Source: Embleya hyalina
Lineage (GTDB): Bacteria > Actinomycetota > Actinomycetes > Streptomycetales > Streptomycetaceae
DNA: 64,000 bases
Assembly (NCBI RefSeq): GCF_003967355.1
Contig: NZ_BIFH01000031.1
Span: forward strand, 1 to 64,000
Direction: 5' to 3'
Part shown: piece after piece, positions 47,943 to 56,239 of the stretch
How the letters are laid out: each line of letters starts with the position of its first letter
Numbering within the stretch: the stretch's first letter is position 1
Notes under the pieces: generated by a model
What the model was told of the DNA's origin: nothing
Seen by the model: only the letters and a program-made list of their open reading frames with translations
Database searches by the model: none
Program-made: the position numbers and the translations under genes

Positions 47943-48335
47943 CCTCTCGCCTGCCGCCCGCGCCCACCGACCAGTACGTCTGCCCGCCCGACGCGCGCCC
48001 GGTGACCACGCGCGCGCTGCTCACCGTGCGCGAGAACCCGGCCGACACGATCGCCGCCCGCGCCATGACCTGCATCCACGGCGGGGCCGGCTTCGGCAGG
48101 ACGGTGGCGGTCACCGGCTGCCTGCGCGAACTCGAACCCGACCAGGGCATCCACCGCATCACCTTCCACGCCCGCCCCACCACCCGCGCGGTACGCCACG
48201 AACTGTTCACCGGCCTCGGACTCCCGGGCCGGCCCCCGCGCTACGCAAGCGAGTTCGACCACCTCCTCAAACCCAGCTCGCCGCCCACCCCCGCACCCTC
48301 GTCCTCGACGAAGCACAGTGGCTCTCCAGCGACCG
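47939..48335 (+). pseudogene. TniB-like AAA ATPase fragment, frameshifted
   Basis: It begins MTSRLPPAPTDQYV and contains TIAARAMTCIHGGAGFGRTVAVTGCLREL, a Walker A in which the Lys is Arg (GxGR-T), then HRITFHARPTTRAVRHELFTGLGLPGRPPRYASEFDHLL. Near 48268 the frame shifts: TQLAAHPRTLVLDEAQWLSSD, with the Walker B, is in a different frame. Similarity ends near 48335. With the preceding fragment it is what remains of a Tn552/Tn5053-like transposon. Confidence 0.6.
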
Positions 48336-48546
48336 TGTGGGACGCGTGGTTTCTCCACGGGTGGCGCGTCGTGTGTTGCGGTGTCTCGTTGGAGTGTTCG
48401 GCGCGGCTGTCGACGTTCGGGTGGCGCCTGAACGCGCGGTCGCGCCGTCCCGGGGAAGGGGGATCGCCGCCGACCGGCCGAACGTTCACGGCCGTGGCTG
48501 TTCGCAGGGCACGACCCGACTGGTATCAGGTGGTATCTTGTCGGAT

Positions 48547-48759
48547 ATGGCGAAGACCCAGGTGAACGTGCGGATGACCGACGAGACCGCCGAGATGGCG
48601 CGGCAGGCCGCGGAGACGCGGCACATGCCGCTCAACGACTACATCGAGCAACTCGTGCGTCGGGACAACGACGGTGTGCGGGAGCGGTTCCTGGAGGGCG
48701 CCCGCGAGGTGATCGTCGGCTACGGCGACCTCATCGAGGAACTGGCCGCGAGCCGGTGA
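48547..48759 (+). CDS. Ribbon-helix-helix antitoxin of a Doc-type pair
   Basis: A 70-residue protein: MAKTQVNVRMTDETAEMARQ is an RHH DNA-binding segment, followed by HMPLNDYIEQLVRRD and an acidic C-terminal helix (VIVGYGDLIEELAASR) expected to bind and block the toxin. The stop overlaps the GTG of the toxin gene. Antitoxin and toxin are both complete although the flanking mobile DNA is degraded. Confidence 0.75.
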   Translation: MAKTQVNVRMTDETAEMARQAAETRHMPLNDYIEQLVRRDNDGVRERFLEGAREVIVGYGDLIEELAASR

Positions 48760-49136
48760 CCCCGCCCAACCTGAGTGTCGACCTGGCGTGGATCCTGGAG
48801 GTCGCCCGCGAGGTGGGGGAGAACGATCCGGCGCCCGAGGACTACGGCCTGCCCATCGCCGCCGTCGCCCGCCACCAGGCGGTCCTGGCCGGACAGGACG
48901 TCTACAGCGGCCCGTTCGTCCGCGCCGCCGCCCTGTGTCAACTCCTGGGCCGCGTCGTGTGGCTGGAACGCTCCAACATGACCGTCGCCGTCGCCGTCGC
49001 CCACGGCTACCTCACCGCCTGCGGCATCACCACCAAACTCGGCCGCGACGAGATCACCGCCCTGGTCACCGAACTGCGCAAGGACACCTGTACCGTCCCC
49101 GACATCGCCGCGATCCTGCGTACCTGGACGGTCTGA
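48756..49136 (+). CDS. Fic/Doc-family-like toxin component
   Basis: A 126-residue protein starting at GTG: LSVDLAWILEVAREVGEND, EDYGLPIAAVARHQAVLAGQDVYSGPFVRAAALCQLL, ERSNMTVAVAVAHGYLTACGI and a C-terminal DIAAILRTWTV. This fits the Fic-family toxin component commonly paired with RHH antitoxins in actinobacteria. The canonical Fic loop HPFxxGNGR is not clear; the position following RVVWLERSNMTVAVAV may hold the degenerate version. Activity (AMPylation or kinase) is not predictable. Confidence 0.65.
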   Translation: MTPPNLSVDLAWILEVAREVGENDPAPEDYGLPIAAVARHQAVLAGQDVYSGPFVRAAALCQLLGRVVWLERSNMTVAVAVAHGYLTACGITTKLGRDEITALVTELRKDTCTVPDIAAILRTWTV

Positions 49137-49711
49137 CTCCCGCGCCGACCGCGCGGACGCGCCCTCGACCTCCCCGGGTGGACGTGCGGCACTTCCAAGT
49201 GTCCGATCCGGGCCCGGTACGCCGACGCCGCGGCCGGCGCGATCTCGAACGCCTCCTGTCGGGTGCGCTCGGGCGTGGGCCCGTCCGGCACCGACACCAC
49301 CGCCCCCACCAGCACACCACCACCCTGTGGCGCGAGTCCCACTCCAGCGGTGAAGTCCTCCTCCGAGACCGGGTGGAGCAGCAACTCCGCCGGCGGCAAC
49401 TCCACGCTTTCATCGACACGTTGCCGGGCCAAGCGGCCGTGCCCGACGGAGACAGCCCGCCGTTCACCACAGACACGGCCCTGGACGCCGCCACGACGAT
49501 GGTCCGGTGGCTGTCTCCCCGGATCAACGCGCAGCTGAACGCCGGCCTGACCGCGGACGAGGAAGACTGAGAACCACGGCGTTGCCGCCACGGGAACGCG
49601 TTCGTCGAGAGACCGCTTCGAGGGGACGAACCCGTTCCGATCGGCCGTTGCGGACCGGTACCCCTCTCGGTCGGATCGATCCGATACTGCTCCGCCGCCG
49701 TGCCAGTGGGT
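49137..49711. other. Gap with a possible gene remnant
   Basis: No intact gene. About 49380-49570 (+) reads in one frame as LRDRVEQQLRRRQLHAFIDTLPGQ and ALDAATTMVRWLSPRINAQLNAGL ending at 49570, which looks protein-like but has no start and no family I recognise. Confidence 0.35.
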
Positions 49712-50842
49712 TCACATTCTCCAGCGTTGGTCGGGTGTGCCGGCCCAGGCCCATTGGGCATCCGGCTCGACGGTGATGCCGAAGTCGTAGGCGTGGACTT
49801 GGGCGTCGTCCTGCCAGGCGATCACGGCGGCGGCCTCATCCCACAGCTGTCGGGGACCGCCCTGGAGGGCGTGACCGGCGCCAGGGCTGTCGTTGACCAG
49901 GGCCCACGAGTCCTTGCCGTCGTGCAGCCACCACTTCGCACCTGCCGCCGCGGTGGCGCGGTGCACGTCCGCAAGCTTGAGCGCCAGCGCCTGGACGTAG
50001 TTGCCGTCCACGGACACGGCGGCGAGATGCCAGTCCACGGGCGTGCTGACATGGGCCGGATGCGCGGCGCGAATCGCCTGGAACGCCTCGTGCCCGGGGC
50101 CGCGTTGCCCGCGCAGGGGCATGAACACCACGCTCTTGACGAACCGCCCGCTCGCCACGCCGTGCTCGTCGACGATCAGGCGCAGCAGGCCGCCGGATCC
50201 GAACGGCGGGGAGAAAGGCACCGCCAACACCGCGCCCGGTGCGGCGTGTTCGATCCACGCGTGGGGGAGGCGGTGGGTGACGGCGGCGGTGACGTGGACA
50301 CGGTCCCATCCCGCGCCCGTCCCGGTGTCCGGGACCGTGTCCTCGCCGTCGTGGGCCACGACGTCGACGGTGTCCGCCCAGGGGGTCAGGCGGGCGCGGG
50401 CGGCGTCGGCGAGGACCGGGTCGATCTCGACCGTCACCACCCGCCCGCGCGGGCCGACGCGGTGGGCCAGCAGTGCGGCGGTCCAGCCGGAGCCGGTGCC
50501 CACCTCCCACACCCGCTGCCCCGGGCGCACGTCCAAGGCGGTCAGGAAGCTCGCGACGGCGAGGCGGTCGCTGATCGAACTGGTCGCCGTCTCGCCGTGC
50601 TCGGTGTCGGCGCCGTCGTCGACCTGGGTGACCACCGGTCCGCGTCCGTCCACGATCGCCGACCACCCGACGAGATCAGAACGCCGGTCCACACGGGTGT
50701 AGACGTCGCCGTCGTCGCGCCAGATCACCTCGGGGGCGAACGCCTCGCGCCGTACCGCGTCCATCGCCTCGCGTATCCACGGCGCGTCGGAGAACGCGCC
50801 CCGTGCGTCGAGTTCGCGGATGGCGTCCTCGTGGGCGGTCAC
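49712..50842 (-). CDS. Protein-L-isoaspartate O-methyltransferase-like enzyme, RiPP-associated type
   Basis: A 376-residue SAM-dependent methyltransferase. Motif I is VRPGQRVWEVGTGSGWTAALLA, followed by VVTVEIDP and WDRVHVTAAV, as in PCMT-like enzymes. The long C-terminal extension (from about residue 230) is typical of PCMT homologues in graspetide and similar RiPP clusters. It starts at a GTG overlapping the stop of a 40-residue peptide gene, so the two are translationally coupled. No ATP-grasp or lanthipeptide synthase gene is present here. It could instead be a stand-alone repair enzyme. Confidence 0.8.
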   Translation of the reverse strand: MTAHEDAIRELDARGAFSDAPWIREAMDAVRREAFAPEVIWRDDGDVYTRVDRRSDLVGWSAIVDGRGPVVTQVDDGADTEHGETATSSISDRLAVASFLTALDVRPGQRVWEVGTGSGWTAALLAHRVGPRGRVVTVEIDPVLADAARARLTPWADTVDVVAHDGEDTVPDTGTGAGWDRVHVTAAVTHRLPHAWIEHAAPGAVLAVPFSPPFGSGGLLRLIVDEHGVASGRFVKSVVFMPLRGQRGPGHEAFQAIRAAHPAHVSTPVDWHLAAVSVDGNYVQALALKLADVHRATAAAGAKWWLHDGKDSWALVNDSPGAGHALQGGPRQLWDEAAAVIAWQDDAQVHAYDFGITVEPDAQWAWAGTPDQRWRM

Positions 50843-50961
50843 GGCTTCTTGTGCCTGCCGCCGCCGGGCTTTTGCACGTCCGGGTTCTGCCCGTCCTGGT
50901 CCCGAGTCGGCTGCGGCGTGTCGTCCGGCTTCCCGTCGTTCGGTTTCGAATGCTCACCCAT
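50839..50961 (-). CDS. 40-residue Asp/Pro/Lys-rich peptide, candidate RiPP precursor
   Basis: Begins MGEHSKPNDGKPDDTPQPTR and ends PGGGRHKKP. The ATG at 50961 follows AAGGGGG at good distance. The peptide is very hydrophilic, with several Asp/Asn-Gly steps (NDG, QDGQN), the sites where aspartimide chemistry and isoaspartyl methylation occur. Its TGA overlaps the GTG of the methyltransferase. No Cys is present, which excludes lanthipeptide- or lasso-type crosslinks through Cys. Function is inferred from coupling only. Confidence 0.55.
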   Translation of the reverse strand: MGEHSKPNDGKPDDTPQPTRDQDGQNPDVQKPGGGRHKKP

Positions 50962-51369
50962 GGCAACCCCCTTGCCTACCGACAGTCAGCGCTGCTTCGA
51001 GCATGGCGGGCCGCACCCGCCGAAGCAATACCACGGTCATTGGAACCGCACGCGGCTGCCGACCGGCCCTCTCGCCGCGCCGCCCGGTACGTCACCGCGA
51101 CACCACCTTGGTCGAACGCGCGCAAGGAACCACGGGTGTGGCCGGGCGGGACGTGAGCGTGTGGGTGACCCAGGGATGATGCGTGCCGCCGCGGCGCAGC
51201 GCGCGAGCGGGGAGGCAACCCCCGAGCGGGCGATCGGTCGCCGGGCCCGCAGCGAACCGAACACCGCACCGGGACCGACTGCGGACCCCCGGCGGGTCAC
51301 CCTCCCCGCACCCCGCAAGGGGTGTCAACGGTCATTGAGATGCCCAGGTGGGTGGCCGTCGGGTGTCCG
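50962..51369. other. Gap without a recognisable gene
   Basis: Region upstream of the peptide-methyltransferase pair and downstream of the IstB-like fragment. No credible frame on either strand; a promoter for the peptide gene is expected here but not identifiable by eye. Confidence 0.4.
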
Positions 51370-51640
51370 GGCTGTTGGCCATCGGAAACCCCGGTGTGTG
51401 GCCGGTGGTGGTTACAAGGTGAGCGTGGTGCATGAGGTGGTCGTTGCTTGCGCCCGCGAGGGTCCTCGGCATGATCGTGTCGCAGCGCGAGGGGTGGATG
51501 TTGCCGGTCACCGCGATGGAACGACGCGGTGGAACGCCTCGGCGGCGTCCTCGCCGACCGGCAGCAGGCCGATGTCGTCGACTCTGTCCGACTTCGTCAC
51601 AGGACCGCTCCGGCCGGTCGCTGATGTTCGCGAACACCAG
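51370..51640 (-). pseudogene. IstB-like ATPase C-terminal fragment, frameshifted
   Basis: Two minus-strand frames together read DDIGLLPVGEDAAEAFHRVV and then RRSIAVTGNIHPSRCDTIMPRTLAGAS and HLMHHAHLVTTTG. This is the Walker-B-to-C-terminal part of an IS21-type IstB protein (IDEIGYLP..DAA, LTSN, RLMHHA blocks). The N-terminal half with Walker A is missing. It belongs to a different IS21 subtype from the istB at 57595/62475. Confidence 0.5.
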
Positions 51641-51784
51641 CGAATTCGTGGTCGTGCTCGGAGCGTGCGGTGGACTCCCGTGGTCGTGGTCGGGCCTGCT
51701 TCCCCGTTTTTCGCGGTCGTTGCGTGCCGCGTACGGCGGTTGTGTTCGGGGTGACCAAGGCGCCGGTGGATCGTTGGTGGGGGC

Positions 51785-52609
51785 ATGACTGTGGACTCGT
51801 CGGCGCAGCGTTACGGCGATGTGTTGTTCTCCTCCGGCCGTGACGGCGAGCGGGAGCGTCTGGGCGCCTTGGCCCGCGCGTTGGACCCGATCAGTCGGGA
51901 CCTGCTGCTGGGGCTCGGCGTTGCTCGCGGCCGGCACTGTCTGGATGTCGGAGCGGGGACCGGCACCCTCGGCCGCTGGCTGAGCCGGCGGGTGGGGGCG
52001 CGGGTGACCGCGGTGGACCGCGACACGGCGTTCCTTCGGGATTGTTCCGGTGAACTGGACGTGCTCCGGGCGGACGTCACCGACCCGGGGTTCCGGCCGG
52101 GCCGGTTCGATCTGGTGCACGCGCGTCTGGTGTTGGCGCATGTACGCGAGCGTGAGGACCTGCTGCCCCGGATGCTCTCCTGGCTCAAGCCGGGGGGTCT
52201 GCTGGTGCTCACCGATCCCGTCGTGATTCCCGCGACGCAGCTGCTGCACCCGCACTACCGCGCGGCGGTGACGGGGCACTTCCGGATGATGGCCGAGGTG
52301 ATCGGCAGCGACCTGCACTTCGCGGACCGATACGCGCAGGCGTTCGCCGACCTGGGGCTGACCGGGATCGGGGTGCACACATACCTGCCGGTCGTCGGTG
52401 CGGACCGCGGCTTCACCGAGTTCGTCGAGGGTACCCTGCGCCAGTCCCGGCACTTCCTCCTCACCCACGGGATGCGGCCGGCCGCGTTCGAGGAGGCACT
52501 CGACCACGTGCGCCGGCCCGGTACGCGGGAGAAGTTCTTCGAACTGCGCACGGCATGGGGACGCGTGCCGCTCCCCTCGCCCCGGGACCCGGACCCAGAG
52601 CACTCCTGA
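51785..52609 (+). CDS. Class I SAM-dependent methyltransferase
   Basis: A 274-residue enzyme with motif I CLDVGAGTGTLGRWLSRRVG, VTAVDRD, a motif II region FDLVHARLVLAHV and WLKPGGLLVLTDP (motif III). The C-terminal half carries a large variable substrate-binding part. It precedes a chorismate-lyase-like gene by 55 bases on the same strand. Small-molecule or natural-product methylation is likely; substrate unknown. Confidence 0.85.
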   Translation: MTVDSSAQRYGDVLFSSGRDGERERLGALARALDPISRDLLLGLGVARGRHCLDVGAGTGTLGRWLSRRVGARVTAVDRDTAFLRDCSGELDVLRADVTDPGFRPGRFDLVHARLVLAHVREREDLLPRMLSWLKPGGLLVLTDPVVIPATQLLHPHYRAAVTGHFRMMAEVIGSDLHFADRYAQAFADLGLTGIGVHTYLPVVGADRGFTEFVEGTLRQSRHFLLTHGMRPAAFEEALDHVRRPGTREKFFELRTAWGRVPLPSPRDPDPEHS

Positions 52610-52664
52610 CGCGTCCCGACCGCCCGACGTACGAGCACCGCACCAGCCGGCGGAGGTTGTCCCC

Positions 52665-53249
52665 GTGCCCCAGACGTCCCCCGCCCCCGCCGTCGCCCCG
52701 CCCCCCGGCCGGTGCCCGCGGGGCCCGGACTCGCGCATCGCCCGATTCGCCTCCCCGGCCACCCGGATGCTGCTGGCGGGAGACGGCCTGACCACGGTGC
52801 TCCTCCAGGCCGTGTTGCGCGTGCCGCTGGGCATCCGCACCGACTCGATCGAGCAGGCCCGCGCGAGCGTCCTCGGCGACACCGAAGCGGTGTCCGCACT
52901 GCGCGTGCCGGGACGACGGCCGTGCTGGTCGCGCCACAGCCGCCTGCTCACGCCCGACGGTGCGACGGTCTCCTTCAACAGGGTCGTCGCGCCGACGGCG
53001 CGCGACCCTCGTGTGGACGCGGCCATGGCAGACCCGGAACAGCCCTTGGGATTCGCCCTGAACGGGGCCGGGCTCACCACGGTCCGGCAATTGCACGGCG
53101 TCGGCCGCGTCCGATGGCCCGCGGGCACCGGTCGGCTCTGTGCGTTCAAGACGTACACCTTGCACGGCCCCGGGGGCGTACTGGCCTTCGTACACGAGAG
53201 ATACAGCCCCGACTGGTTCTCCGCGGCCGTCGACGCTCCGGCGGGCTGA
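52665..53249 (+). CDS. Chorismate-pyruvate-lyase-like (DUF98/UbiC fold) protein
   Basis: A 194-residue protein; GTG at 52665 follows GGAGG. It shows the arrangement of DUF98 chorismate lyases: MLLAGDGLTTVLLQAVLRVPLGI near the N-terminus, a central RRPCWSRHSRLLTPDGATVSFNRVVAP, then PLGFALNGAGLTTVRQL and a final ERYSPDWF. Mycobacterial relatives make 4-hydroxybenzoate from chorismate. Placement beside a methyltransferase suggests a short aromatic pathway. The identification is by motif order only. Confidence 0.55.
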   Translation: MPQTSPAPAVAPPPGRCPRGPDSRIARFASPATRMLLAGDGLTTVLLQAVLRVPLGIRTDSIEQARASVLGDTEAVSALRVPGRRPCWSRHSRLLTPDGATVSFNRVVAPTARDPRVDAAMADPEQPLGFALNGAGLTTVRQLHGVGRVRWPAGTGRLCAFKTYTLHGPGGVLAFVHERYSPDWFSAAVDAPAG

Positions 53250-53260
53250 CCGGGCGGGCG

Positions 53261-53533
53261 GTCATCACCCGCGGCCCGGGCGTACGCGGCCGTGCCGTCG
53301 CGGTGTCGCGCCAGGCGCCGGTGGGACCGATACGCGAGGCCGATCTCGGGGAGCCCAACCGTGTCGAGGGGCCCGGCAGGCGTGGCTCGCTCGCCCAATA
53401 GTTGGTGGTGGGGGCACCACATGCGGTCCGCGGGCGGATACGTCCGCGCGGTATCGCCGGCCCCGCGGGTGCGGTGTCGTACGCACACCGGGCAGGCCCG
53501 GATGCCTTGCTCGTCGGTGTCCACGACGCGTAC
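53261..53533 (-). pseudogene. TniQ/zinc-finger-like fragment
   Basis: This strand reads RACPVCVRHRTRG, YPPADRMWCPHHQLL and GLPEIGLAYRSHRRLARHRDGTAAY, the CxxC...CxxH zinc site plus following helix seen in TniQ-like and related transposition proteins of streptomycetes. No start, and both ends lack continuation. It lies just after the chorismate-lyase-like gene, whose 3' end it nearly touches. Confidence 0.35.
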
Positions 53534-53777
53534 CCGCGCGCCGGTCGTCCGCCTCGGCTGCGCGGGGCCGGTGGGCGCGACTCCCCCTCCTGGCTCGGGT
53601 ACTTCACGGTCGCCGAACTCGCGGGCACCACCGCGTCCGACTATCGTCGCGCCACGACAGCGGTCGATCATTTCGTCAGCGAAAACGAGCGCAACTCCGT
53701 ACAGGTGCCGGGGCTTGCCAATGCCCGCCTTCCTCGGCTGACATCGGAGGGGCGGCCCCGGTGACCCGAGGAGTGTC

Positions 53778-54227
53778 ATGAGCATCTACGAGTCCATCGG
53801 CGGTGAGTCGGTCCTGGTAGAGGTGTTGGACAGGCTCTACCGGCGCATCGAGCTTGATCCGGACCTTGCCCGGTTCTTCGCGAACAGCGACCTCGGGCGG
53901 CTCGAGCAGCGTCAGGCCGAGTTCTTGGGTCAGGCTCTGGGCGGCCCGGTGGAGTACCGGGGCCGTGTGATGTGGCGGGGGCAGGCTCACGGCAGTGCCG
54001 TGCAGTTCCGGAGCCGCTCGATGAAGGACGTCCATGGCTTCAGGGGGTTTCGCATAGAGCAGCGGCACTTCGACAAGTTCGTCGAGCACCTGGCGGCGTC
54101 GCTGACCGCCGCCGGGGTACCGGACGACATCACAGAGGAGATCCTCGCTGTGGTGGCCCCACTGGCCGACGAGATCGTAAGCGGGCCTCCCGAATGGGAC
54201 GACGGTGGTGCGCTGACCGGATTCTGA
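53778..54227 (+). CDS. glbN: Group I truncated haemoglobin
   Basis: A 149-residue globin: SIYESIGGESVLVEVLDRLYRRIELDPDLARFFANSDLGRL is the shortened N-terminal part, and HGFRGFRIEQRHFDKFVEHLAASLTAAG contains the proximal His region. Such trHbN proteins bind oxygen and nitric oxide and detoxify NO. The ATG follows GAGGAG. It stands alone, with the conserved hypothetical gene 268 bases downstream. Confidence 0.88.
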   Translation: MSIYESIGGESVLVEVLDRLYRRIELDPDLARFFANSDLGRLEQRQAEFLGQALGGPVEYRGRVMWRGQAHGSAVQFRSRSMKDVHGFRGFRIEQRHFDKFVEHLAASLTAAGVPDDITEEILAVVAPLADEIVSGPPEWDDGGALTGF

Positions 54228-54494
54228 CAGGACCCCGGTGGCAATCGCCGAAGATCCAGCGATCCAGCCTGTGCGAGGAAACGCCGTCCGGGTGTCGCGG
54301 GTCGGCATCGGCTGACATTTCTCGCGTGTCCAATTCACTGACAGTCCGAATCCTGTCCGAAAAGCGCGAGGCCTCTCACCCCCTCGACGCCACCGGAACC
54401 TGGACGCGAACCCGGACCGAACCAGCGGGGCGGCCCTGTTCGATCCATACCGCCGGGACGCTCGCGCCTCGGCCGAATCCGGAAGGACGACCCC

Positions 54495-54968
54495 GTGACG
54501 ACGGACCCCGCCGGCTACGCCACGCCCTGGTACTTCGCCCCGACCCCGGACCAACCGTGGGACCTCGCCGTCCAGCAGGTCGTCGCCTCCCTCGAACAAC
54601 GACCCGACGCCCATTGGAGGGCCGGGGAGGGCCTTCGCGGAGAGTCTCTCCTCGAGGTGTGGTTCCCCATCGGACCGTGGCTGTTCCAGGGCTCCTACGC
54701 CCCGCGTCCGCCGTGCCTGGGCATCCGCATCTGCGACGCCCGCGCCGCCACCGAGGCGTGGACCACCTGGTTCCTTCCACAGCTCCCCGCACACGTCACG
54801 AGCGTCGTCTTCAACACCGAGGACGGAGTCGAGAACGGCTACGCCGACGTCGACTTCGTCCTGGCCTGCCGCGACGGCCGCGACGCCGTCGTCGACACGC
54901 TCACCGACCACCTCCGGCACGTGTGGCGCGCCGGCGGCACATCCCCGCCGCCCCGCGCCGACGATTGA
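54495..54968 (+). CDS. Conserved hypothetical protein, paralogue of 521-988
   Basis: A 157-residue protein starting MTTDPAGYATPWYFAPTPDQPWDLA. It matches the minus-strand protein at 521-988 over nearly its full length, including GLRGESLLEVWF, LGIRICDARAATEAW, SVVFNTEDGVENGYADVDF and VVDTLTDHLRHVW. Both lack signals and known catalytic motifs. Two copies about 54 kb apart in opposite orientation support a real, conserved family of unknown function. Confidence 0.75.
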   Translation: MTTDPAGYATPWYFAPTPDQPWDLAVQQVVASLEQRPDAHWRAGEGLRGESLLEVWFPIGPWLFQGSYAPRPPCLGIRICDARAATEAWTTWFLPQLPAHVTSVVFNTEDGVENGYADVDFVLACRDGRDAVVDTLTDHLRHVWRAGGTSPPPRADD

Positions 54969-55359
54969 GCGCAGGGCACGACGGAACGGCTCCGCTGACC
55001 CCGTCTGAGTGACCCGCGGCGCTCCACCGGGGCCAGGCGCCGTGTGGGTTCCTCCACCTGACGCCCGTAGGGGGGCGATGACGAGGACGTTGAGCCTGCG
55101 GCCGTCGGGAATCTTGATCAGTCGTCTGCCGATGCACTGGTCGATGATCTCCAGGCGCTCCACGGCCGCGCAGCCACGTATTCCTCGTGCGGTCGGCTGC
55201 TGGACGCGGTCCGGCTGCCGGTTGTGGGCCGCGCCGAAAACGCCGGCCGCATGAAACGCATCGCGCTGCTCGGGTTCCTCGGCGGCGGGCAAGCCATGCG
55301 CTCAGCGCCTACATCAGTGCGCCTTCCGCCAATGCGCCAAAGGGAACGAGGGCACCACG
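54969..55359. other. Gap without a convincing gene
   Basis: A minus-strand stretch near 55080-55170 reads VERLEIIDQCIGRRLIKIPDGRRLNVLVIAP, which looks protein-like but has no recognised family, start or continuation. Otherwise nothing is seen. Confidence 0.3.
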
Positions 55360-55959
55360 ATGGCTGTATCGACGCGCGATGTCGATTCGATCGACCCTCC
55401 GGGAGGCCTTCTACCGACCCTCGCCCTGTCCGCGACACTCCTGGCCGCCGGGACGCTCCCGGCCATGGCCGCCGAACCGACGGCCGCCGCGACGCCCGAC
55501 GTCGTCGCGGCGGCCCCGGGCTTCACCCCGCTGATCAACTACCACTCCGGCAAGTGCCTGGATGTTCCCGGCGGCTCCACCCGCGACGGCGTGCAGGTTC
55601 AGCAGTGGACTTGCAACGGCAAGGCCCACCAAAGGTGGAACCTGCGCTACGCGAGGACCGCTCTGGGGCTGAAGCTCTACTACGTCGTGAACGAGAAGAG
55701 CGGCAAGTGCCTGTCCGTGAAGGGCAACAGCAAAAAGAATGGCACTCCCATCATCCAGTGGCCCTGCAAGGAAGGCGACACGGCGGAGTTCTTCGCCCCC
55801 TTGAAGGTGAACGACGTGCCCGGCACCAACTTCGTCCTGTGGGGCGCCCACTCCGGCAAGTACCCGCAGGTCGACGGGGGCAGCCAGGCCAACGGCGCCA
55901 AGGTCAGCCTGTGGGAGGGCAAGAGCGGCCGGCACCACTACTACTGGCGCTTCGGCTGA
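55360..55959 (+). CDS. Secreted ricin-type beta-trefoil lectin domain protein
   Basis: A 199-residue protein. The N-terminus has a hydrophobic export segment LLPTLALSATLLAAGTLPAMAA with a signal-peptidase-like AMAA site. Residues about 55-199 form a ricin-B-type beta-trefoil: SGKCLDVPGGSTRDGVQVQQW, SGKCLSVKGNSKKNGTPIIQW and SGKYPQVDGGSQANGAKVSLW give three repeats with QxW-like ends. An in-frame basic N-terminus is lacking; a second frame at 55379 offers MSIRSTLREA before the hydrophobic part, so a frameshift within the signal peptide is possible. Carbohydrate binding outside the cell is expected. Confidence 0.8.
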   Translation: MAVSTRDVDSIDPPGGLLPTLALSATLLAAGTLPAMAAEPTAAATPDVVAAAPGFTPLINYHSGKCLDVPGGSTRDGVQVQQWTCNGKAHQRWNLRYARTALGLKLYYVVNEKSGKCLSVKGNSKKNGTPIIQWPCKEGDTAEFFAPLKVNDVPGTNFVLWGAHSGKYPQVDGGSQANGAKVSLWEGKSGRHHYYWRFG

Positions 55960-56239
55960 GACCTCGGGACCGATCGCTCGACGGAACGCCCTGATCGAGG
56001 TCGGGGCGTTCCCGCCTGTCGGGCGACTCTTGCCGCCCAAGGTGGTATATCGCCTGGGTGTCGCAAGGCGGCAGGCTCACCGCCCGGGTGGCGGGCCGCC
56101 GGTGGTGCGCCACGAACGGCCGCTCTCTCAGGGTTGTTGCGTCTCGTCCCGGCCGCTGGGGCCATCCTCGGCACCGGCCTTGATGCGGTGCGTTCATCGA
56201 TCTTGGTGTGAGTGACGGTTCGGCCTGTTCGGGGGCCTG

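Noticed and set aside
49380..49570. Possible remnant gene after the Doc-like toxin
   Set aside because: Protein-like composition only, without start or recognisable family.
53402..53764. Possible + strand small protein before the haemoglobin gene
   Set aside because: Part looks protein-like, but no family, weak start, and it overlaps a better TniQ-like fragment on the other strand.
39471..55959. The RIP-hemopexin protein and the ricin-type lectin as two chains of one ricin-like toxin
   Set aside because: The genes are 14 kb apart on opposite strands with unrelated genes between, and the RIP gene already has its own repeat domain.
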